Positions 1 through 12,470 are shown, numbered from the stretch's first letter. The stretch is DNA of 64,000 bases from Thysanoteuthis rhombus (GCA_963457665.1 OY735220.1:33300969-33364968); one strand, 5' to 3'. Numbers and translations are program-made. Notes: generated by a model not told the origin, from the letters alone.

Positions 1-119
1 ATCATGGTTCACATATGTAAGGATAGTAGATATAATGAAGATTAAACATGTCTATATGAAATGAAACAAATTCTTTCATTTAGCCTTTTACTAATTGATT
101 TTTATCACGTTGAGAACTT

Positions 120-159
120 GAATTATGAAAATTTCATACTGCACAAGTATATATAAAAC

Positions 160-213
<54 letters not shown>

Positions 214-380
214 AAATCCAACAGAAAAATCATAAATGTGTTATATAATTTGAAATGACCAGTTATTACACTGTGAATGCGTCATTTAGACCTGCTATTA
301 CACAGTGAATGTGTCATAGGCCAAATGACACATTCACAGTGTAATAACAGGTCATTTCAATCAATATGTATATATATATA

Positions 381-442
<62 letters not shown>

Positions 443-445
443 TTG
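120..445. repeat. Palindrome of SINE-tail-like sequence between two (TA)n tracts
   Basis: (TA)n at about 163-210 and 368-440 flank an inverted repeat: the block at about 255-290 is the reverse complement of 323-358 (tgacacattcacagtgtaat, then ggtcatttca). The left part (210-265) is the reverse complement of the 3' part of the SINE-like element at 50.97-51.05 kb. Confidence 0.7.
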
Positions 446-699
446 ACAATTACTTCAGCTACATAGTGAAATTGTTTAGCTGAGTTTATAGCAACCACTT
501 TCAACAGAACATAGTGTCAGATATTGTAGACTATGATCATAATTTTGAGATGTAGACATATCTGCAATATTTTCTGCGTCAAAGCAGTCATTCACTTGAA
601 AGCTTTTTTCATCTCAAAGTCACTGACATCACCATAATTAGTCTCTTGTACTATATTTTTAGTTAGCTTCATGGTCCTTTCCCCTCGGTCTTCTTGTTT

Positions 700-870
700 G
701 ATTTTTCTATCAACAACCCAAGCAACCTTTGCGACTCAGTGTTGTTTTGGGAAACTGCAGATCCTTCAATACATCTCTCAGAGATTTTCCTTTCCCAATC
801 CCTTTCAATATAGGTTGAACCAAAGCGTCACGTTGCATGATTGATATTTTCTAACCATTTTTATCTTAAA
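700..870 (-). mobile_element. pogo/Tigger-like transposase N-terminal remnant
   Basis: The minus strand reads MVRKYQ and then, in another frame, RDALVQPILKGIGKGKSLRD and VLKDLQFPKTTLSRKG, resembling the psq-type helix-turn-helix that starts pogo-family transposases. Frameshifted and short; only the DNA-binding start is visible. Confidence 0.4.
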
Positions 871-999
871 GTTTATACCTGATTACCTCTAACAAGGTTT
901 TCTAGAAATAAAAGTAACACATAGTTCCCGTATATCAGATGTTTTCAAGGACAACTAGAGAATCCCATATTTGGTCATTTCATCAATTGACCCAAAGTT

Positions 1000-3400
1000 G
1001 ACACACAGACAGCTGGTAGCACTTTTGCTGTGCAGCCGATTCGTAGACAACCTCTTTGATGAAGTGATATTTTGTCAATTTAGTTTTTTGACGACTGCCA
1101 TCTTATCAAATAATTTTCTTAGTACCATTTAGAAGTTAAAAAACAAAACAAAAAAACCCAGAGAAATTTCATGGAAATAATTTAATTTTACATCATAAAA
1201 TACAACATAGGAAGAGCAGGATAAAATAAAATTTTGCAAATGATCAGAGAAACAACCAAGTAGACATCGACATCATCTTTTCAAAAAGAAATTAAGATTG
1301 AAAAAAAAAAAAACTAGAAAGAAAAAAGCCCAAATTTCAAAAGAAACATGAAACAAATTTCCGTTTATGTTTTTTATTTTCTATCTACTTTTATTATCGG
1401 CAACATTCAGCTTTCATTCACAGGTGTTAGTTCGTTAAGAAGGTAGCAAATAAAACTTTTATATATAAGGTGATAACTGCCAAATATGCTCACTTTAATG
1501 GCTGAATGCAGATTAGCTGCACAAAAGTAAAGTCCATGGGGCAGGTCGGATCATATCACCAAAGTAGTCCAACCTACCCACAAACGTGTAGTCCAACCTA
1601 CCTCACAGCAACATTCTATGCAAAATACATATGGGAGATGAAGTGTAAACACAATAAAGTAATGGCCGACTTTACAAAATTTATGACAGATCAAGCCATT
1701 ATGAGCAGATAGGTTAGATTTTCAGTACTTGGGAATAAATTACGCAGTTAGTGAAAACTGCATAAGTTACTTTTGACACCTCAAATCATAAAACTAATTG
1801 TTGATAACTGGTAGCTTCCTCAAGGCTGATGAAAAAATTGTCAAAGAGCTTGCAAAGAGAAAATCCTTCAAAAGAAAGCTGGGAACTGCAGCTAAGGGGC
1901 CAAAGGAATTATGGGTGATGCGACACACCCACAGGTCCAACGCATCCCACTTTCCCCCACAATGTATGCATAGCTTAAAGTTTGTTTTTTTTCAGTAACA
2001 CTTAGTACTACTAAAAAATAAAAATGAACTTCAATTTGTAATCTGTATAATAATGAGTATGCAGACATGACACCTGACAATATTAGTTAGAATACAATTA
2101 GGAAAATAGTATAATAAATTTGCTTTAAATCCTAGAAACATGTTACACCTTTTTCGGCTTCGTCAAAGTGATAATTTCAATTGATTCATTGTTCATAACT
2201 CCTCCTTTATTTTGAATATATGAATCCATTTTCAGCTTCTCGATTTCTGTGTAATTTTGAATACTTACCATTTTTGCTCACACAAAATTATTCTGTGTGA
2301 CATCATTTACTTGAAAAATCAAACTTTCAATATTGCTTCATCTAAAATGACAACTTTGACAAAACCAGAAAGCAAAACATGTTCTTATAATGAACTTGAT
2401 TTAAATACAACCATTTTTCTAATGGTACATTCAATAAAAATCTGTTAATGAAAAAATAAAGAGAAACTTTAGGTTATTCATATATATATATCATAGTATA
2501 CATTAAAAATTGCAACTGATATGAATTGTCACACATAAATGAATAAACTGATTCTGTAATATTCTGTAAATTGCAAAATGAGAGACGAAATTCATTGTAT
2601 GCATACATTTTGGAATATAAGCAATAGGTGATTTTTTTTTAAAAATCTTCCACTTATACTTAAGCTGTCATGAGGAAGTGGACACACTCGTCATATCATT
2701 GTATCCACCTGTTTAGATAGTTTTACGTAGTTAATTCAATTGTTTGTTATTAAATATTTTTTTATCAAAATCCTGAAGTCTACAATACATATGAATTCTT
2801 TGTAAAATTATCAAATTAAATTTTTTTCCAAAAAAATATTTCAGTTCTTCAACTTATTGCATAATTATCACAATCTCCAGAAAAGGTGGTGGATCACAAA
2901 ATTTCATCTGATATGATTCCTCATTTTTATAATTAGATATTTTCAGTAATCATAAACTCTTTTATTTTTTAAATCAGTGTGATTTGTCTAAAAATGTTGT
3001 AATTTTAATGTTGTTAATGCGATGTAAGCAACCTTTCAGAGACAAAAGAGTCCAGTTTTATACATGAAACACAAATAATCTATTGAAAAATTAGTTTCTC
3101 ATTATTTTCCATGAGTGAACTTAATAATATTTAATTGATATCTACGATGAATTCTTTTGTGGGTGTGTGACGTACCCCTAAAATAAACACATAAAAAGGA
3201 GATTATGAAAATGCATCTTGTTGAAATTTTCTAATGAATAAAACAAAACAAATGTAGAACTTCAGTTTGGAAGGGTTTCTGGCTAGACATCTTTAGTGTT
3301 TCTAATACTTTTTCTTTCGAGGACTACTTTGAATCATTCAATCTTAGGTTGATTTACTGTTTCCTGGGGGATGATACACTATGAGGCTATCTCAGTCTAT
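1000..3400. other. No gene seen
   Basis: AT-rich non-coding sequence with only short chance open frames. CTATC-type pyrimidine repeats occur near 3390-3450 (two tatctcagtctatccatatct copies). Confidence 0.5.
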
Positions 3401-3473
3401 CCATATCTGTTTATCTATCTCAGTCTATCCATATCTAGCTTAGTCTGTTCGTAGCTATGTATCTATTTATTCC

Positions 3474-3919
3474 TTAAATGAATGTGTGGATATGTACCTG
3501 AGGTATTTTTCCCTGAATTTTTGCATTCATATATTCTTTGTAATCTTTGAGTTTCTGAATGAACCGTTGACAGAATTCGTCATCGACATCCTGCAAAAGG
3601 TCAACATCTGGGATAAAGAAATGTCTAATATCCCTCGATTGCAATGCACAGATCATGGAATCTAAACTAAGAAATTGATACTCTGAAAGACCTCCAGGAT
3701 ATTCATATTCTGACATTGCTGGAGTTTTTTCAAAGAAATGTAAGCAGCTGGTTGTTATATGATATGAATTAAACTTACAGTCGATATCTTTCCGTACGAA
3801 TTGGAACATATGTTTTATAACTTGAATCATCATTTTTTCAAACTTGTCGCACTTGTCACGAATAATTTTCCTCTCGAATGTGGAAAAGCTAATCCGCCAT
3901 AATTCTTGCACTCCGTCAT
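3474..3919 (-). CDS. cGLR coding exon 4 (helical C-lobe) and stop
   Basis: Acceptor tgttttcttgtccag; the split codon gives Asp (KITDADDGVQELWRIS). It holds the Mab-21 C-lobe signature: LWRISFSTFERKII, FNSYHITTSCLHFFE, HFFIPDVDLL, then a terminal helix. It reads to a stop at 3474. A CAG|gtacat just before the end could be a donor, so the last few residues (after KIPQ) are uncertain. AATAAA on the minus strand follows the stop by three bases (3466-3471). Confidence 0.83.
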
Positions 3920-5178
3920 CTGGACAAGAAAACAAAGTTAACATTCAGATTTTAATTTTATTGTAAAAAAAAAAAAAAAAATTATTGTCTTTAAAAAAAA
4001 AAGAAAGGAAAGAAAAATTATTGATTTAAAAATTTGGATTCATTCAAGAAATATAAAGCCATATCTTAGAAACATCAAAATTATTTCCAGGTACATAGAA
4101 AATTTATTATTAAACGTAAATTAATCATTGGATTTTGTTAGAGGGGGTTTCAATCATTATGTATGATATAGTCAGACTATCGTGTAGATTCTATTCTGTG
4201 CAGTTATGGTAGCCACAGACAAAGGTAAAAAATGCTGGCCTGTGAAAATAAAAATTGAAGAATAGGAAAGTTGTAATATGCAGCGACATTTACAAATCTC
4301 ACATGGCAGACCATACTTGGTAGGAGTGGGATGGGCACAAGCCCTTATGGGATGGAGAGCAAATTATTGATAGGGAGAACAATAGGTGAATATGACACCT
4401 GAAGGAAGTGGTACATACTTTCTTCCGCGGAACTAATCATCTGACTGAGCATCGATATCATAAGGGACTTCTTGGGAAAAGCAAATAGATTATCCAATGC
4501 AAGGGAAACAACTTGGAAGTTGACACTGAAAACAACCAGGATTTACAAAAAATGGATATGACGTGTGCAGTCTAATCAAGCATGCACTCTAAAAAGTGAT
4601 TACATAATCTGGAACCAACAACAAAGTTCAAGTGGTACATGGATAAAATGTTGTGAAGAAATGAGTTTATAGATAAGGAAAATGATCTGACCATATCATA
4701 CATAATGATTGATCACTGTAAGAAGAGTGAAGAAATCAAAGATTGTTCAGAAAGTAATGTTGTATCTCTGGAGATGAAATAAAAACAGAAATTGAATGTA
4801 TGGCTATCACACATATCACATAACATTATGATTATTGGCAAGTATTCCTTAGTGTAATCATCATCAAAGATCTGCAGTTAATCAACACGACCATGGAGCA
4901 TCCTTCTGTGAGAACACATTTGATCATTAAGAGCATTCGCTCAATAAGAGCCACATTTCTACCCTTCTTAAAAAGAAAAAGCAAATGTTAAAAATGTTGC
5001 TTATTTTCTATGTTTCTTACTGTATTTGATGCTCCGACTAATCACCAAAAATGTTTTCATAACTTGAAAAAAAAAAATGCATATTGATATAACAGCTGTC
5101 AAGATGTAAAAATGTAATCTTCTTGAATAAAATTAATTAAAACTAAACAATTCTAATTCCATCAAACACCAAACACAA

Positions 5179-5238
<60 letters not shown>

Positions 5239-8200
5239 TGAATATAGAATATGAACAAATAACTCACCTGCATCAGTTATTTTAGGAACAACATAAATAG
5301 GACAACCCATCCTTTCCTCTTCTGTCAATTTCCTGGTTTTCCATTTCATATAAAATTCTGGAGGTTTTTGAACAAGCAAACATGGAACCAAGTCAATGTC
5401 TATAGATTTTCCAACATCAGGACAATGTGTAACAGTATAAGCAGGACTTTTGCTTTTATTTTGTTTTCTTTCTGAAGAAAAAGAATCAAGGACAGGAATG
5501 ACAATAATCAGTATAATTGAATGACAAACAAATAATGATTAGAAATAATAATTGTCTAATCGGATCACCATAGACCGACAAATGACCTAACCAAAGATTC
5601 TCATCTTTTTGAGAGTCTATGTCTATGAGTATGTCACCAGATGCTCCTGGTTACATATTCGGGCCTACAGCCTTGAAATTTTGCAAGATTTTTTTTTCCT
5701 CTCTCCAAAAAAGTGCTTATTTAAGTTTCTATTGTCATTTTGGGACCAGCGATGCCTGAATCTTGTGCTTCAAGATAATTTTACATAAAAGATCTTTTTT
5801 TAAAGATAACTTCAGACAAATGATCTATTTTTCAGATAATTTTAGATAATCTTTTAGATAATTAGTTCTGGTTCACACACAGGTTATGGTTATTCACTTA
5901 TGGGAGACATGGATATCATTTAAGGATTTACAATGAAAAATATCAATATATTTAAACGGGAACACAAAAGAAGCTGGCAATGATAATTATCTGTAGAGTT
6001 AGATTAAAAGCAAATAGTGAAGGAACATGATGGTAGTCAGTATAATTAAATGAACAAAAATAGGAATGATATCAGTATAATTAAATAAATACATTGTTTA
6101 TAAGATTCACTTCTTGTCAAAGTCTGACCCTAAAAATCACCCTGCTTCCTTCATGGAGATGTCCAGACTTGTCGTGAATCCAGTAGATTTTTTAAAAGCA
6201 AGAAAAATAGATCAAAAGTCACTGATTCTGAATAGTCAATTTGGAATATGAATTTGCTAAATGTGACACACATTCATTGTTAAGATATTTCTTGATCTTA
6301 CACTAAATTTTGTGAGCTTGCGTTTGGAAGATAGATATGGAAAATAGAATGCAAGAGTTGAGGTCAAATTCTAGCTGAGAGGCTGTTTATTTCTATTTGG
6401 TAAAGGCATGAATTTTCACCAAATATTACAAGAATTCTGATTTTAATATTTATGATGACCATCAGCAAAGCGGTGGGCCATAAACTTGTCATAATAAAAT
6501 TCTAGAAAATAGGTTCTTGAAAAAAAAAATCATTTCTCACTCAGTTGCGGGTTTCCTTTTAGGATTGTATCAAACATCTTGAAGACAATCTCTTTGAACT
6601 TTGATGGAGTCACTTCATCATTAGGACCCAAGATCTCTTGTAATTCCGGGGGCAAGATGTGTTTGTTCATTATGAAGACACGACAATAACAGGGATGTGA
6701 ACTGCACGGCTCAACGATGCATTCCACTTTGGTTGGACACAGAAGATAATCAAAGTCATAATTGTGTATTTCCTTCCAAAAGAGAAAAAGAAAGAAAAAC
6801 AGGTCTGGTTAGTCACTCATTAGAAACTGTCACATGATCAACGTCTTTAGGCAGTATGCTGTGTTAGGGGCGATTAATAAAAAAATTGGAAAAAAAGGAG
6901 TAATTTACTTCACACCCATTGTTGGGCCATGATCACTAAAAAAAATCTGAATTTCCAAAAGACAAGCATGAACGCAGACAGACAGAAATTAAGGGACTGA
7001 TTTATCATAAATTGAACCCCACTAAAAATCTGGAGGGGATTAAAAACAAAAAAAAAAAATGTTTTTTGTATACATGAGGAGTAAATCTGAAAATTTTCAG
7101 CCCTCTAGCTTCATTAGTGTGGCCTATATGCATGACAGGTACGTAGCCAACCAGACAAACTAAAAAAAATGAAGAAACCAATGTTGACTGTTCTGGCAAA
7201 TAAATAAGAAGAAAAAAATAATATAAGTAAAGGTATTTAGTTGAATCAAATCCAGACAATATAATAAAATACAAATACTCTTATTGAGTATCAATAACTA
7301 TTTATGACATCACTGATGTTTATAGACAAGCCTGGCTGCTTCAATGTCAAACTCCACTCTGACTGAAGCTTAAATATGAAGTTAACTAAGAAAATAACTT
7401 GTTAAGAAAAGTGTTGTCTGATCAAAAAATTCCAAAAGATTGTGTGATCGGAATGAATAAATTTCCTGAGGATGTCATTAAAAATTCAATTTCCTTGTCT
7501 CCCTTTCTCTACCTGGTTGTGAGTTGACACCACATGATGTCATGGCATCACTTTTTCTTTTCCCCACCCTTCTCAATATACTGTCTGTGATAATGAAGTT
7601 AACTCCCTAAGAGTTTGACAAAACCTTTAGATTTTCCAGAATATAAATGTTATTAAGAAACCAGTAAAAATAATGCCCCAAAAAGGTAAAAAAAAAAAAA
7701 AGCTATCAATAGAGACAGAACAGAGGAGGCTGACTGGCCAGATATTAAACATTTTAGTGGAATTTGGTTGCTTTATAAAAACTGACATGAAAATATTCTT
7801 TAAAAAGCCAAATTCACTCAAATATGTACCTAAAAACAAAAAACAAACATAATGATGCTATATCAATGATCGCGTCCAAATATATAATTCTGGATGCAAA
7901 AGTCATTCAAAATATATACTCAAAAACCAAAGGGAAAATAAAGGAATGATGATGATGATATCAATAACAGGTCTGGTTAGTCACTCAACAGAAACCATCA
8001 CAGGGCTGTAACAAATGATGGGGCAATGCCCCACAGCTCTGTCAAGGAGTGGTGCCTGGAAAAAAAAAAAAAAAAAAGTTCTCTTCCATGTAAAAATTTT
8101 CTGTACTCAAAAAAAATCCTGCTCATCATGTCAAAAATTTGTATACTGATGTAAGTACCTGAATCGGACAGGTCTCCAGATTTCATTTTTCAAAAATCTT

Positions 8201-10475
8201 AACTATCTTCCTATCCTTTCGATTCCGCCTCCAGTCATTTCAGCGCAACTTTGTTAGGAAAAATTTTTTTTTTTCCCCACATAGTATATTTATAGGAGGC
8301 CCCAATCAAGGAGTCTGTCCCCGGGGCCCTGACGGCTCAAGTTACAGCACTGTTCTGCTATTTCATCAGCTACCGCCTTTGAGCAATCCATGACAATCGA
8401 TTAGATGGTTAATGTGAATGTGGCAATTATTTTCACAGCAAGTCTGCTTTTAACACCAAGATGTCTGAAGAGAAAGGTGTTTGAGTTATGGTGACTTCCC
8501 TTATAACTGAATTATTTGGAGGTGAGGTAGTAAATGGACTGGGACAAATCCCTAAACTAGTTTTATTCACACCTTGAGACAATTTATAAAATGGAAAATT
8601 TTATGATCCCAACTGAGGTTTGCAAGTCATTGTAGTATCACACTATACCCAGCTTTGTCTGACACAAGGCCACAGAATTGGGGGGCACCAGTGAAGATCA
8701 AACTCACTAGAGCAGTAATGGTCGATGAGATAAACATGCTAAGCACTACTCAACCAATGCCAACCTGAAAGTGAAGTAATTAGTACAAACCCCTTCCCCT
8801 CCCTCATTTCATTGATTATAACTCTCAAAAAATGTATGACTGTCAGGTCATCCTTGACATCACATGACCGCTCATGGCACCTGGACATCAGGAGAATCAA
8901 GAGAGTTCAAGTTAGGGTGATCACCAGAAAATCCTCAAGTTTGGGTGACAACCAAGAAATCCCTTAAAAAAGTTTAATCAAAGACATATTTTATAGTGAG
9001 CTTGTCACTGAATCTAGACAGGAAGGTCTATTCTTTGTTACATAGACATTGGTGAATGAGATCAAAAGGCAGGAACATCAACCCAGATGGCAGGGAGGTT
9101 GCAGCCACTGACCACAGCAGATGGAGATCTGCCATCAAGACAGGTCACCAGAGAGCACAGACAGTTACAATAACTGTAATAGAGTTTGTCGCTTGAAAAT
9201 CGGATTATACAGCCATGCCAGTTGCAGCAGGTCAACCATAGGCCGATCCTTGATGCATACCCCATTATCTTCCGAGACAAAGTGAGGCCAACAACAAAGA
9301 CAGGTTTTATTGACATCCTGAGACAAATCATAAAAGGGAAACTTTTAATATCTTTTTTTTATGCCATCTCAAGTTGTACAAAGGTGATGCCTCTTCATCT
9401 ATCCCACTCTTTGAAGTCATTGAAATATCTCAATACACCCAAAATTCAAAGATAATGATGATAATAGTGGCTTGAAAATGTATTTTAAAAGTCCCAAATC
9501 AAAATGCTAGATTCATCCAAAATACATACCCCAAAGTGCAAATCACCTGAAATAAACACAAAAAAATATGCATCCAATATTAACACCCAAAAGCCACAAA
9601 AGATGATAATGATAATATGTTAATATTTCTATTATTGATCAACCATAGCCATGAAAGGTGGCAAAGGACTCGATCCTTTTTAATATGTGCATGTGTTTGT
9701 TTCTGAGCCCCAATGCTGCTTGCCATACTGGTTTGTCTAGACTTCAAAACTGGCATCAGTACTCAACTTGACCCCCCCCCCTCTGAAAATATTTTTATTT
9801 TTGGAAAAAAAGCTTTTTTGACCTTTTTGGAGCCCTATTTTGACATGTTTATATATAACATCCAGATTCCCCAGAATCTAGATGTTAGATATTTTTTTCT
9901 CAATCAGATGTTTTTATATGTTATTATTATTAAATAATTATCAGTGGCTTAAAATATAAAAAAAAATGCTAAAGCACAAAGCTAAAATCATTTTAAATAT
10001 AAACAGTAAATGCTTACACTCAAAATATAGACCAAAAGGACTAATGAAAACTTACCTGGGCTCCTGTAAAATAAGACCCAGTATCTTCTCTCACCCAGGA
10101 TAGGGACCAGTAAGCATTCAATTTTTTCAAAATTATTTCTATAACATTGTCAATTATGTCATCAGACCAAGACAATCCTTCAGTGTCTTTCTCAGAATCT
10201 TCACTTGTGTTTTCATCTTCACTTTTGTCCTTTTTACTTTCTTCATCATCTTGTTTTGTCGCATTCTTCAAATCTTCTCCATCATCTGCTTTTGACTGAC
10301 ATGTGTATTGATGCATAGATAAGCTTTCAAACTTCTTATGACAATATGGACAGGGCACCATTCCATTACCCTCGTCTGTGTCAGCTGACAAAGATGGCCT
10401 ATTTGTAGCATTCTGAGAATCTTCATCAGAGTTCTTACCTTTGCTTCTGTTCATTTTACTTTCTTGATGATCCAT
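3474..10475 (-). CDS. cGAS-like receptor (cGLR; Mab-21/nucleotidyltransferase family) with N-terminal C2HC zinc finger, 4 coding exons
   Basis: Predicted sensor enzyme that makes a cyclic dinucleotide on binding a nucleic-acid ligand. Exons 10475-10056, 6772-6541, 5471-5268 and 3919-3474 join in phase (1302 nt, 433 aa). Seen: zinc finger C42-x2-C45-x9-H55-x3-C59; acidic Lys/Glu/Ser linker 60-100; GS motif G133-S134; D146-F-D148; third acidic residue D244 in IDIDLVP; IYVVPK; LWRISFSTFERKII; FNSYHITT; HFFIPDVDLL. S134 to D146 is 12 residues, the same spacing as S213 to E225 in human cGAS. The zinc-ribbon insert of vertebrate cGAS is absent, as in many invertebrate cGLRs. All three catalytic acids are present, so activity is plausible. 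Ligand and product cannot be read from sequence. A non-catalytic Mab-21-like role is the alternative. Non-coding 5' exons may lie upstream. Confidence 0.85.
4150..4800 (+). other. Unassigned decayed sequence in cGLR intron 3
   Basis: GC content and codon-like texture are higher than in the flanks, but all frames are broken and no family is recognisable. Probably an old repeat. Confidence 0.25.
5183..5237. repeat. (TA)n microsatellite
   Basis: About 55 bp of uninterrupted TA in cGLR intron 3. Similar tracts: 28656-28682, 30540-30605 (interrupted), 32160-32175. Confidence 0.95.
5268..5471 (-). CDS. cGLR coding exon 3 (third catalytic Asp)
   Basis: Acceptor ttctttttcttcag, donor gtgagt, phase 1 at both ends. 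Contains SIDIDLVPCLLV, with D244 matching the third acidic residue of cGAS, then IYVVPK, matching FYLVPK in human cGAS. A (TA)n tract of about 55 bp lies about 30 bp into the following intron. Confidence 0.82.
5560..5905 (+). repeat. Dispersed repeat family D, copy 1
   Basis: The order tctatgtctatgagt, gcctacagccttgaaatttt, ttgggaccagcgatgcc, aatcttgtgct, agataattttagat is found in reverse complement at 26275-26575. Non-coding; no terminal structure identified. Confidence 0.7.
6541..6772 (-). CDS. cGLR coding exon 2 (DxD catalytic motif)
   Basis: Starts in phase 0 after a ctcttttggaag acceptor and ends in phase 1 before gtgaga. It begins EIHNYDFDYLLCPTKVECIV, carrying the two metal-binding Asp residues D146 and D148. 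The rest (about 150-217) fits the N-lobe helix region of the nucleotidyltransferase fold. Confidence 0.82.
6800..7030 (+). repeat. Dispersed repeat family A, copy 1
   Basis: Begins aacaggtctggttagtcact and continues with attagaaactgtcacatgat and a region around gggccatgatcact. Directly upstream of cGLR exon 2. A short fragment of its start recurs at 7968-8010. Confidence 0.65.
8560..9445. repeat. Locally duplicated segment flanking a LINE remnant
   Basis: The 8560-8650 block (gttttattcacaccttgaga, caatttataaaatgg) recurs in diverged form at 9303-9440 (gttttattgacatcctgaga, caaatcataaaaggg). Confidence 0.5.
9075..9240 (+). mobile_element. Non-LTR retrotransposon (LINE) C-terminal remnant
   Basis: The plus strand reads YCNRVCRLKIGLYSHASCSR (with one frame change), the CxxC...GLxSHxRxC knuckle that ends the ORF2 of several LINE groups. 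Preceded by a Gln/Arg-rich stretch. Clade not determined. Confidence 0.5.
10056..10475 (-). CDS. cGLR coding exon 1 (zinc finger, acidic linker, GS motif)
   Basis: Encodes residues 1-140, from MDHQESKMNR to GSYFTGAQ, and ends at a CAG|gtaagt donor in phase 0. The ATG has G at +4. A possible acceptor (atatcag) lies a few bases upstream, so this may be the second exon of the mRNA. The C2HC finger is at residues 42-59, and the helix at about 101-120 corresponds to the spine helix of the family. Confidence 0.85.
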
Positions 10476-11009
10476 AAAAAGCTGATATTGATATAATTGC
10501 TCCTAAATAATATTTTATCAATTTGATCCTTTGACAAGTGAGAAAGACACGATTTCTTTAGTCACTCATTTTTGCATAATGGCTTTTGCAAATTTATTCC
10601 CAGCTTTTAGCTTGTGACACAAATGAGCACTTGGATGCTTTTGTATTTAAAGAAATGTGATAAAATAAAATGATAGTCAGGAAGAGTTTATGTATATAAA
10701 ACTGTGTATATATAAATGTATATATATGAAGGTCTGTAAGTTTATCTTGTTTATATCATATGTATGAATACATATATACAAACTGTTTAAATATATGTTG
10801 TTTATGTATAGTACATATGCACTAATGATGTATCTATTCTCTTAATAAAATAGATAACTCGCTTAGAAAGAAAGAGAGAGATAAATGTGAGGATGGGGGA
10901 GAGTTTTTTTAAAGTTCAATATTCATGTATTTGATTTAGTCAATTTATCTGGCTTTTCACCTGAAAAGAGAAAAATGTATCTTCATCAGAGTGAAAAGAG
11001 GGTTTTAAA

Positions 11010-11290
11010 AATTTAACACATTTATAGTCAAGGAAATTTGTAGAAATTTTGGCCACAGAATTCAATAAAATTCAATATTTGAACATTTGTATGGTCAAGA
11101 AAATTTATCAAAAGTTTTGGCCACGTGGAAGAATGTTTCAGTGTGTGTAGACAAGTAAACTTATGAAAAATTTTGCTAAAAAAAGTCTCAAAAATCGAAC
11201 ACTTGGATGGTCAAAATATTTCTATGATTGAACATTAACATGGTCAGAAAAATTTATGAAAAATTTTGGCCATGTGAAAAAATGTCTTAA
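11010..11290 (+). repeat. Degenerate tandem repeat
   Basis: The unit (g)aacatttgtatggtcaagaa, then aaatttatgaaaaattttgg, recurs at about 11017, 11082, 11197 and 11231, with unequal spacing. Confidence 0.6.
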
Positions 11291-12020
11291 GTAAATGTTT
11301 CAAGTAACTGTCTATGCTCAAAAAACTTGTACAAAAGCTTAAATAAGTATAAATATATATGAATAAGATAAATATTACCATATGAATATAAAGGACCATG
11401 CCTTTAGATCAAGAATAATGTTATCTTAATGTTTAGATCTTTAGGGAGAGAATCGCATTATTTTAATGGTAGTATCTGATCAATATGCAGTATATTTATA
11501 CTTTTTGGAGTAAAAATAAGAAGCTCTATTCAACTTTTAGTCTGCACACACATGCGCCTTCAAGCAGCTCCGCATACCCCACCACCAAAAAACCTTGATA
11601 AAAGCACAAGAAAACTATGGTTAAATATCAAAGTAGTCTTACAAAAAAATAATTGAATACCTCAAAGCCTCACTTCCATACAGCGGACAGAAAGTAACAG
11701 TCCCATTCACCAATACAGTTAGTTGCATTGTAAATAGATCCCCCATATAATGTAGAAAAATATTTGTTCCCCCTCTCAATCCCACAGAGATTGTGGGGTA
11801 AGGACAAAAATTTCCCAAGAAAAACTTCATTCCTTAGAAGACCAAGTGGAGCAAAGAGTCCCCGTTTAGATTAAAACATGGCAAAACTTTTGGTAATTGT
11901 TGACAGTATAAATGATTATCAACAGGTCTCATAATCTGAATGTATATTATTAAATTTTTTTTTGCATTCATTTCAAATATTAAAAATAAATCACATGGAA
12001 TCAATTTTTTTTTTAGGTGT

Positions 12021-12470
12021 TGAGAGAAGTCAGATTTGACCTCTGAGGACCGTGAGAGGTCTCAGTTTGAATGCGTTTAATTTGAAAATCAAACAGTGTA
12101 GAAAATCATTTAAGAGGATAATAGTGTAGTATGGATTACAACAAGTTACAGTTGTGTTTGGCCAAAGGTATCAGTCAAAAGGACAATATTGTAGTAGAAA
12201 TAGTTCAACTGAATTTGTACTAATTAAGTAATTTAATTTAGAATTTTTTTTTTGTAAAATTAAAATTGTCCCAACTTATTCCATCAAATTTCATTTAGAT
12301 TAAAAAAAAATTAAATTTAAATCAAATTACTTAGTACAAATTGTTGAAATATCCGTACTAGTGTTGTCTTTTTGACCGGACGCGATTGTAACTTGTATTA
12401 GTCCAAACTACATTGTTGTCATTTTCACAGATACCTTTTTGTCTTGATTCGATCTGACTTCCCTCCACAT
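12021..12470. repeat. Large imperfect inverted repeat (fold-back, MITE-like)
   Basis: The left arm (gagagaagtcagattt ... gtgtagtatggattacaaca, agttacag ... ggccaaaggtatcagtcaaa) is answered in reverse complement by 12300-12470 (gaagtcagat, gtagtttggactaatacaag, ggtcaaaaagacaac, ttgtactaagtaattt). Arms about 200 bp and roughly 70-75% alike, with an AT-rich centre. No coding sequence. Confidence 0.65.
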
